A stretch of DNA of 64,000 nt from assembly GCA_030280995.1 (NCBI GenBank), contig JASXTE010000007.1, positions 12,119,001-12,183,000 on the forward strand, in the 5' to 3' direction. Source of the DNA: Hemileia vastatrix. Its lineage: Eukaryota; Basidiomycota; Pucciniomycetes; Pucciniales; Zaghouaniaceae. A model generated the notes under the pieces. It was not told where the DNA came from and did not search any database. It saw nothing but the letters and a program-made list of their open reading frames with translations. Position numbers and translations under genes: made by a program. This document shows positions 57,796-64,000 of the stretch, one piece after another. Every line of letters begins with the position of its first letter. Positions within the stretch are counted from its first letter, which is position 1.

Positions 57796-58279
57796 AACCC
57801 TTACTTTCCTTGTTATGCTTCATTTTATTTGTTTTCTTTCTTTTACTCTGTATATACACTTAGTAAAATCTCAGAGGGCCTCATTTGCCTATTTAAAGGC
57901 TTTAGTTTCTCAAATTTTAGTCTGAATTACTTACATTACATTACACTTCACATTTTACATTTTTTTGTTGCAAATATAAGTTTCTTTCTATAAATTTTAT
58001 TATTGTTTTTATCATACTAAAATTAAGAAATAAATCTATATAAAAGGTTGCTTTAAGAGAGGTTCAAGGTTTTGAATTTTTTTGTTATAGTAGAGAGAGT
58101 AAAAATTACCTACTTATTGAAATAAAATTGTCATGTATAATAGTTGTTTTTTGTTAAAATCCTTATTTTCCTTATAAGATCTTGTAGTTAGATTTTTTAG
58201 TTCTTTTTTTCTTCTTAGTTCCTCTTCTCCTTCTGTTTCTGTTGTATTTTTCTTTCTTCTTCTAGATGACCCACCAACA
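57796..58279 (+). mobile_element. LTR fragment, B-like 3' half
   Basis: Directly beyond LTR E on the opposite strand. It carries TTTGCCTATTTAAAGGC (promoter block), AAAGGTTGCTTTAAG (LTR B has AAAGGTTGCCTTAAG), a long pyrimidine-rich tail and the end CTTCTAGATGACCCACCAACA, all in the order of LTR B. The first half is absent, so element E probably inserted into this older LTR. It is not followed by the post-LTR motif, which suggests a 3' or solo LTR. Confidence 0.65.
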
Positions 58280-58478
58280 CATCACCTCTTCCTTTCCCAC
58301 CCCATCTCTGTCACATGTTACACCCTGGCCTGCATCCCCTCATCAATCCTCAGCACATGCCTCTCACTGAGATTTGAAAAATTTTATTGTGACATTTTAA
58401 CCAGGCATGTTTTTTCCCTTTTTTTGCTTTATGTTTTCAACCTCTTAATCTCTTTTCTTGTAAAATACCAGTTTCATA
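58280..58478. other. Short 5' flank of the second rust-family pseudogene
   Basis: C-rich then T-rich sequence up to the ATG at 58479. No feature recognised; may hold the original promoter or 5' UTR. Confidence 0.35.
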
Positions 58479-59756
58479 ATGCCTCCCAGAAAATCTAACA
58501 CTCAAAAGGCAACTCAAAAAAATGCTTCATCACATAGGTCTTCCCATAATGCAAGCCCCTTACCTGATATATCAAAGTCTGGATAGCTAAAAAAGGAAGA
58601 TTATCTCATCACCATAAATTTCCCCAAAATTGAATCAAATTATGATACATGTTTGGGATGTGAGAAGTCCACCTGAATTGGATGTCCATCTTCATCAATG
58701 GACAATTGCTTCCTTTTGATGGCAAATGAAGTTAAAACAAAAATAAAGGGTAGAATCAATATCAATCCTAAGGAAAGGAAGGAGAGGTTCAAAATTTAGC
58801 AATCAAGATATAAAAAGGTTTATTTACCTTACAATTTCACTGGTTGTGGTATTGATGTTGATGGTTTGGATAATGGAATTACTACTGTTTCAAAAAATCT
58901 CAATTTCATGTGTCCTTTCTGTGAGGGAATGGATAATCGTTTTAGTTCCCTAGTTGATTTCAACCCTTGGTTTATACATGATACTACTAAGGATTTACCC
59001 TCTGGTTTTTGACCTTCCAATAATCCTCCTGAAACACCTGTACATCAACAAAATTAATCCCTTCCAGATTCTAACCATAGTTAACCTGAAAATGATTCCA
59101 ACTATCAAGTAGATCTGAGTCCTTAGAGCCCCAATTATTTGATGTATGTTTACTTTTTGTTTTTTCATAAATTATTTACTAAATTTCTCAATCTTTATTT
59201 TCCAGTCTCCTCCTATTCAAACTCAAATTTCAAAAAAGAATAAAAATTCCAGCAATGACAATCCTGCTTTGGAAGCTGCTTTAGATGAACTTGCTGAAAC
59301 CTCCAGATCATACTCCAAAATAAAGTGTCATGGCTCAACTTCAATAAGCTTAAACCATATTTTAAAATGTAATAGTACTTCAACCAGCTCTTTGTCCTCC
59401 CTTGATGATTATTTTTCAAAAAAAGATATTAGTAAGATTTGGTCACTATATATCTTCTTCAATAACATATTTATTTACTTTTTCTATTCAATTCTATCAG
59501 CATAATTCCCTATCGTAAAATATTTCCTCAAAATTGAGAAGATGAATTTTGATCATATGCTAATTAAAGATTAATAGGCCTTAGATTTGGAGGAATTTTT
59601 TTTGGTTTCAATCAAATTTTGAAAAGGCCAGATTTGGTGCAAAAGAGATGGAAAAAGTTCATCTTTTCTCACAGAAAACAAAAGACCATGATTTTCAAAA
59701 AGAATTGGCAAGTTTTGATTTGGAAAAGAAAGAAAATTAAAAAAAAGTAAGATTTT
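58479..59756 (+). pseudogene. Rust-family gene copy 2, interrupted by element G
   Basis: Starts MPPRKSNTQKATQKNASSH. After a stop it reads LKKEDYLITINFPKIESNYD and TCLGCEKST-stop-IGCPSS, aligning with copy 1 at 48505. Then YKKVYLPYNFTGCGIDVD and NGITTVSKNLNFMCPFCEGM match NGNISVAEKLNSMCPLYQQM of copy 1. A probable intron (about 59120-59204, ends TTCCAG) precedes SPPIQTQISKKNKNSSNDNP. The last readable part is a coiled coil, AKEMEKVHLFSQKTKDHDFQ. At 59757 the gene is cut by the LTR of element G. Several stops show it was already decayed or has decayed since. Identification with the rust family is from memory. Confidence 0.6.
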
Positions 59757-60545
59757 TGTCAGCCAGGCTACTAGACTTAACTGGTAAAATAATTAATTAT
59801 TTTACTGAGTTGAAGCCACTCCCCTTCTTCTTACTAATAATTAATTACCTACTTAAGCATTACTTACAATTAACTAGTTAAGTACAATAAGTAGTATAAT
59901 TAATTAATGTAAATAAAATGTCCCTTACAATTTTACTCCCTAACACCGTGCTCAATGGTATAAGTCAATGGGAATAGAATTTAAAAATAAAATTATAATA
60001 AAAAAACTTTAAATTAATTATATTACCTCAGTGAGAGATCTGGAATCCCGTGAAAGTAATATAGTTAATTAATTATTGTGTAATTAATTGTGACAGTCCA
60101 AGGAACTAAAACTTTATTGCTAATAAATTTGATGTCCTTGTTGACGTATCATTTATTTGATTCTTATGTCATATATGTACTCCTTTCAGTCACTCTTTTA
60201 CTCACATTCTTACAATACATAGTGTAAATTCCGTATATTTTATTCCCTCATGTTTTGCCTATAAAAGGCCTCTTACTTTGTGCTTTTCAAAACATTCTTT
60301 TTATCACTTACATTATTATTACACTCACAACAATACATTTATTCCTATATTTTATAATTTTAGTATTTACAACACTGTAATTCTAATCTATAATTTATAT
60401 TGATATCTTATAAGTACCTCTTTTATTTGAGTAAAGCAGTTATTTTATTAAGAAATACGTACCATTCTTTGAGAGTCCAATAAAAACCTAAAATTCCTTG
60501 TATAAACCTCGAACCAAGCTTCTATACCAAAAGTACCCCTTGACA
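59757..60545 (+). mobile_element. 5' LTR of chromovirus G
   Basis: TGTCAGCCAGGCTACTAGAC (59757) to CCCCTTGACA (60545), 789 bp. Its start matches the C and D LTRs. TATAAAAG is present at 60260-60267. The right end is set by the TG..CA rule and by the post-LTR motif that follows. Confidence 0.85.
60260..60267 (+). promoter_or_regulatory. TATA box of LTR G
   Basis: TATAAAAG in TTTTGCCTATAAAAGGCC, the block conserved among all these LTRs. Confidence 0.55.
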
Positions 60546-61546
60546 ATTGAGGGCCTTTCCAAATTATCGACGGCGCATCGTGATTTGAGGGCGTAATTGA
60601 AGGGACCATCGGCGATTTGAATACCTGTAAGGACAAGAAAGCGACAAAAACGACGAACGTCATACGTCACGTGACAAAAATATTTGCCGCGAACGGGAAT
60701 CAAACCGCGCTCCAAAAATTAGGTTCATATATTGACTAAACGTCGTATATATCATGGTAATTATTGACATTACTATTTGTGGGTTACTCTTCACTCTTCA
60801 TTTGCTACGTATCTCCTTTTACTCAGCACTCTGTAAGTGGCATTAATTTGCTCATTTTACAGGGGGAGGTGTCTGATAATTTGGAATTTATTTTTATTAT
60901 TATATTTTTTTTTATTTTTCCTGGTTGACCATAATAGAGCAATAAGTGTTCTTAGTCCCAGAAGTAATAAAATAATTATATTTTAATATTAATTATTATA
61001 ATTTTTCAGTTGACATTTGTCCTGATTAATTTAAATTTTAATTGTTCCAGTTGACAAATTGTCCTGACAATAATATTTTTTTTAATTAATAAATAATTCA
61101 TATTTAATTACTTCAGTTGACTTTGAGTCCTGGTAGTTCAATAAATTATTTTTTATTATTAATAAAACTCATATTTAATTACTTCAGTTGACATTAAGTC
61201 CTGGTAGTTAAGTGATCAGTTTAATAAAAATTTTTTTAATTAATAAAGATTCATATTTAATTACTTCAGTTGACATTAAGTCCTGGTAATAAATTAGTTG
61301 ATTCAAATCCTGAAAATAATTAATTAAAAGTATTAATAAAAATTTTAATTTATTTCTACAGTTGATTATATTATAATCCTGGTTTTAAATTATTTTTTGA
61401 ATTAATAAATTAATTTTATTCAGTTGATTTTTATCCTAAAAAAGATTTTTTTTATTATTTTTATTTTATTTTTTGTTAAATAAAAATCAAAAATAAAGAC
61501 TAATTAATCTTATTGTCTCTTTTCTTCATTTCAGTAAAATCTTAAA
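60546..61546 (+). other. Leader of element G
   Basis: Opens ATTGAGGGCCTTTCCAAAT (post-LTR motif). At 60682-60714 TTTGCCGCGAACGGGAATC and CAAACCGCGCTCC look like the antisense of a tRNA acceptor stem plus T arm. From about 60920 a motif array fills the part before gag (see separate entry). No gene seen. Confidence 0.6.
61007..61437 (+). repeat. Array of CAGTTGA-N-TCCTG motifs before gag
   Basis: Copies begin at 61007, 61048, 61114, 61185, 61267, 61295 (AGTTGA), 61359 and 61421, most of the form CAGTTGACATTAAGTCCTGG. A weaker copy lies at 60920. Three are embedded in a 71-82 bp unit that also contains CATATTTAATTACTT. CAGTTG fits the general MYB-site consensus CNGTTR; a role in packaging or transcription is only a guess. 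Element C carries a similar array. Confidence 0.7.
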
Positions 61547-62220
61547 ATGACTGACCAAAGTGGTTCTGCTGCACGTGAAGAAGAACTAGACTTGATTGAT
61601 TATGATGAGCCTACTTCTGTAAGCTCTCCTTTAACAAGAAGAATTTCTCAAACTAATAAATCCTTGCCCCAAACAGGATGTAGAGATGGAAGAAGTAGAA
61701 ATCCTAGTGGACACCACTCAGGATCAGAAGCCTATGATAAACCCACCAGAAGAGTTTCCAAAAGGCTTCAGGATAAAAATGATGCCATTGTCTCAGCAGG
61801 TAAAGAATCTGTCAACTCACATAAAGGAGTTAAGGACAGAAAGCTTGAGACTAAAGGTAAGGGTAGATGCTCTGGAAGAAAAGGTGAGAAGAACAGATAC
61901 CTTTCTTCAAGAGAAGAAGAAACCTCTTCCTCCCAGGGATCAACAACAATTGGCTCCCCAGTCCCAAGAGAAGGTGAAAGTGTCCAAGTGGCAGTGGGAC
62001 TAGTTAAACACTCAGTGGGATTACCTGTCTCAAAATCAGCATCAGTTACCTCAGGCAGGTCCATCAAGGCCCAACCAGGTCAACCCCACTCCTCCCCACC
62101 CTTATCAAGGAGGCAAAAGAAGAAGAAAGCCCAATATGGTGATACCCAGCAAACCCTGGTACGTCCCTCTATTGATTCTCAAGTGCCTTTTCTTGTGGCT
62201 GATTCTGTTCTTTCAGGTAA
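61547..62220 (+). pseudogene. Spliced accessory ORF of element G (overlaps gag)
   Basis: Inferred exons: 61547-61618 (24 codons, ends DEPTS), 61677-62158 and from 62217. Intron 1 (61619-61676, 58 bp): GTAAGC, ACTAAT, AAACAG. Intron 2 (62159-62216, 58 bp): GTACGT, GCTGATT, TTTCAG. The second frame reads DVEMEEVEILVDTTQDQ, EEFPKGFRIKMMPLSQQVKN, a coiled coil, VSKWQWD, then a TAG (62001-62003) where C has Trp. Behind it are LNTQWDYLSQNQ, HPYQGGKRRRK and KPW. With GTACGT as donor, an unspliced intron 2 gives no stop, so here the normal Trp-stop exists only after splicing. Same exon lengths as C (72 and 482). Confidence 0.6.
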
Positions 62221-64000
62221 ATCTGAGAGGGAAAAAGACACCTTGAGACCAGTAGAGGCTGGGAGCAGTAGACAGATAACTCATGTATCTAATCCATTAC
62301 TTTTAATTGCTACCTCAATGATTAACCCTGATATGGCTGTAATTGATGAAACTCTTTACCCTGAGTACTATGAGAGTCTGGAAAGTTACTCAGTTTCCTT
62401 ATTGAGAAACACTCCAGATGTAGCAAGGATTAATGATGAGTACTTGAGAGATATTATTTCCAAACAAAATCATATAATGAACAATATGCAATTGACCCAG
62501 AGATATAATAGCTTGTTAACTGATCAGGGTTATCAAGCATTAAGAAGGGAATCACAGAGAGTCTCTGATGAATTGTCTCATTACAAAGCAACCCATGAAA
62601 AGAAAGTTGCTTTATGGCAAAATATAAAAAATGATTTGTCTAAACTAAAAGATACTGTATCTGCCTGTTGCCAGGAGGTGGAGATAGATAAGATGAATCT
62701 GAAAAGATTGAATGACCATTTTTCATCTTTTCAAAATAAAAATCAGTTATCTTTTGCAACTATCAATGAGAGTTTATCTAGTCTTCCAAGAATGAAAACA
62801 AGACTAACAACCATTGAAGAAAAATTGAACTCATTGTTGAATGACCAGAAATATTCTGACATTTCTGTGAAGGAAAATATAGTGCAGGATGCTCAAATAT
62901 TACCTGTGGCTAGTTCATCTAAAGTAAAAATAGCTCCAGAAATACCTGTTGATAACACTGAGTTTCCATCAAAGACTGATGATGCACCAGGATCTGCAAC
63001 AGAAGGATTAAACAATGAGATTACAGCCCAATTAGAGAAATTACAGCTGCTTCTTACTCAGAAACAAGCTAGTACTAAGGAGGCTCCTTCAAATCAAAAG
63101 AATTGGCCAAACCTTGACCAATATCCTACATTTGATGGTGATTCTTCCTCTGATTGGCAACAATTTATTTGCAGAATTGATAACTTAAAAAATTCTTACA
63201 AACTCCCAGATGAGGAAATTGTGTCCAAGCTAATTTCTTTGTTCACTAATATTGCCCTAATGTGGGTTGAATCTGTTCTCCTGGATGGGAATGACTACTC
63301 ATGGGAGGATTGGAAGAAATTAATTAAAGCACAATTTGGTGGCTCCAAGTTCAGAATGGCTCAACAAAGGCAGTATGAGGAAACTAGATATAGCTCTTCT
63401 ACTGATAAACCTATTGAGTTTTTAATGAAACTTGTAAAAATCTTAAGGGCAATGGACCCAAATATGGAGTTTGATTTATGGAAGGACAGGATCCTTTATA
63501 AATTACCAATGTCTCTGAGAGACTTGATAGTGGCTAGGACTGAGTTCTCCAAAGAACCCTCTTCTTTCATTAATACTTGCAATGAGATACTTCTAAACAA
63601 GAAGTATGATGCCAGAAGATTCATTCCTAGGACCCCTTTGGAGAAACCCTCCACTTACCAACAGAAACCTCTGGAAAAGGTTGGTAAACCTTCTGCCCCT
63701 GTTGCACCAAAGAAGTATGCAACAAACACTTGCTTCAAGTTCAACAAGCCTTGGCAGAAAGGCCATGTTTGTGACAAGAAGATAAATCTTGTAGAACAAA
63801 CAGAGGAGCATGCTGATGACACAGTGGCACTGGATGATACATCAAGTGATTGTGCCAGCAATATTTCATATGAATCTCAACAAGAAATCATAATGCTGGA
63901 AGAGGATATTCATTATTTAAATACTATTGATATTGATAATAATGCTTTATCTACAGTTGAGGATTCTGAGATCATAAAGAACATTGAGGATAACTCAATT
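61547..64000 (+). CDS. Element G gag(-pol), open to the window edge
   Basis: Uninterrupted from ATG 61547 (MTDQSGSAAREEELDLIDYD) for 818 codons; the 3' end is outside. Disordered Ser/Lys/Arg-rich N-terminus (to about residue 240), coiled coil (about 280-450, with LSKLKDTVSACCQEVEIDKM), gag core starting NWPNLDQYPTFDGDSSSDWQ and ending near FINTCNEILLNKKYD, then a basic segment. The knuckle reads CFKFNKPWQKGHVC: its second Cys is Phe, unlike the CX2CX7HXC of A, B and E, so zinc binding is doubtful. An acidic linker follows, and the protease should begin just beyond the window. Because the frame leaves the window it is easily missed by ORF listing. Confidence 0.9.
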   Translation, partial: MTDQSGSAAREEELDLIDYDEPTSVSSPLTRRISQTNKSLPQTGCRDGRSRNPSGHHSGSEAYDKPTRRVSKRLQDKNDAIVSAGKESVNSHKGVKDRKLETKGKGRCSGRKGEKNRYLSSREEETSSSQGSTTIGSPVPREGESVQVAVGLVKHSVGLPVSKSASVTSGRSIKAQPGQPHSSPPLSRRQKKKKAQYGDTQQTLVRPSIDSQVPFLVADSVLSGKSEREKDTLRPVEAGSSRQITHVSNPLLLIATSMINPDMAVIDETLYPEYYESLESYSVSLLRNTPDVARINDEYLRDIISKQNHIMNNMQLTQRYNSLLTDQGYQALRRESQRVSDELSHYKATHEKKVALWQNIKNDLSKLKDTVSACCQEVEIDKMNLKRLNDHFSSFQNKNQLSFATINESLSSLPRMKTRLTTIEEKLNSLLNDQKYSDISVKENIVQDAQILPVASSSKVKIAPEIPVDNTEFPSKTDDAPGSATEGLNNEITAQLEKLQLLLTQKQASTKEAPSNQKNWPNLDQYPTFDGDSSSDWQQFICRIDNLKNSYKLPDEEIVSKLISLFTNIALMWVESVLLDGNDYSWEDWKKLIKAQFGGSKFRMAQQRQYEETRYSSSTDKPIEFLMKLVKILRAMDPNMEFDLWKDRILYKLPMSLRDLIVARTEFSKEPSSFINTCNEILLNKKYDARRFIPRTPLEKPSTYQQKPLEKVGKPSAPVAPKKYATNTCFKFNKPWQKGHVCDKKINLVEQTEEHADDTVALDDTSSDCASNISYESQQEIIMLEEDIHYLNTIDIDNNALSTVEDSEIIKNIEDNSI

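Larger units (their letters stand above)
59757..64000 (+). mobile_element. Chromovirus G, 5' part (runs off the window)
   Basis: Plus-strand Ty3/gypsy element of the C subfamily: 5' LTR 59757-60545, leader to 61546, gag-pol frame open from 61547 to the last base of the window. It is inserted in the second rust-family pseudogene. It is the only copy here whose gag frame has no lesion, so it may be the youngest or most active member. Confidence 0.9.

Noticed and set aside
60682..60714. A tRNA gene in the leader of G
   Set aside because: Only a T-arm/acceptor-like part is present, in antisense; no D arm, anticodon arm or A box.

Overview
The window looks like an AT-rich, transposon-dense genome of a filamentous fungus, most likely a rust (Pucciniales). 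Three intact, intron-bearing host genes have fungal-type short introns. Two decayed genes resemble a lineage-expanded family I recall from rust fungi. Most of the remaining sequence is Ty3/gypsy chromovirus (five related copies plus fragments), with one decayed Ty1/copia element. No rRNA, tRNA or CRISPR was recognised.

Layout. 1-2500: repeats and a truncated gypsy 3' end with its LTR. 4.2-8.9 kb: a decayed copia element on the minus strand. 9-12.4 kb: low-complexity sequence, a MITE-like inverted-repeat element, then a T-rich block facing a very long (AAAAAC)n/(AAAAAAC)n microsatellite. 12.6-39.8 kb: a three-level nest. Old element C (minus strand) was split by element A (plus strand, 1492-bp LTRs, TSD GTTTC), whose 3' LTR was in turn split by element B (1129-bp LTRs, TSD TTTAA). 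41.5-47.3 kb: the host gene island, with an ArfGAP of the Gcs1 type (minus), a five-zinc-knuckle Air1/Air2-like protein (plus) and RNA polymerase II subunit Rpb11 (plus). 48.5-51 kb: a rust-family pseudogene split by a solo LTR (TSD AGATC). 51.3-58.3 kb: an LTR fragment fused to truncated element E (minus) and a further LTR fragment. 58.5-59.8 kb: a second rust-family pseudogene, broken by element G (plus), whose long gag-pol frame is still open at the window end.

Main observation. In all five chromovirus copies (A, B, C, E, G) the start of gag carries two short introns with canonical GT..AG ends (55-64 bp, every one of length 1 mod 3). Removing the first intron moves translation from the gag frame into an overlapping frame. 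That frame encodes a separate, conserved, roughly 155-205 aa protein: coiled coil, then a Trp-rich W(K/Q)WD motif, then a basic HPY(Q/R)G tail ending Pro-Trp-stop. The terminal TGG-TAA/TGA lies on the second splice site and is recreated after splicing. Unspliced RNA would encode Gag-Pol and spliced RNA this accessory protein, a retrovirus-like arrangement I do not know to be described for fungal chromoviruses. The frame is intact in C; A has a one-base insertion that shifts both frames together; B, E and G carry one or two stops. Coding regions were read by eye and no alignment or database search was run.
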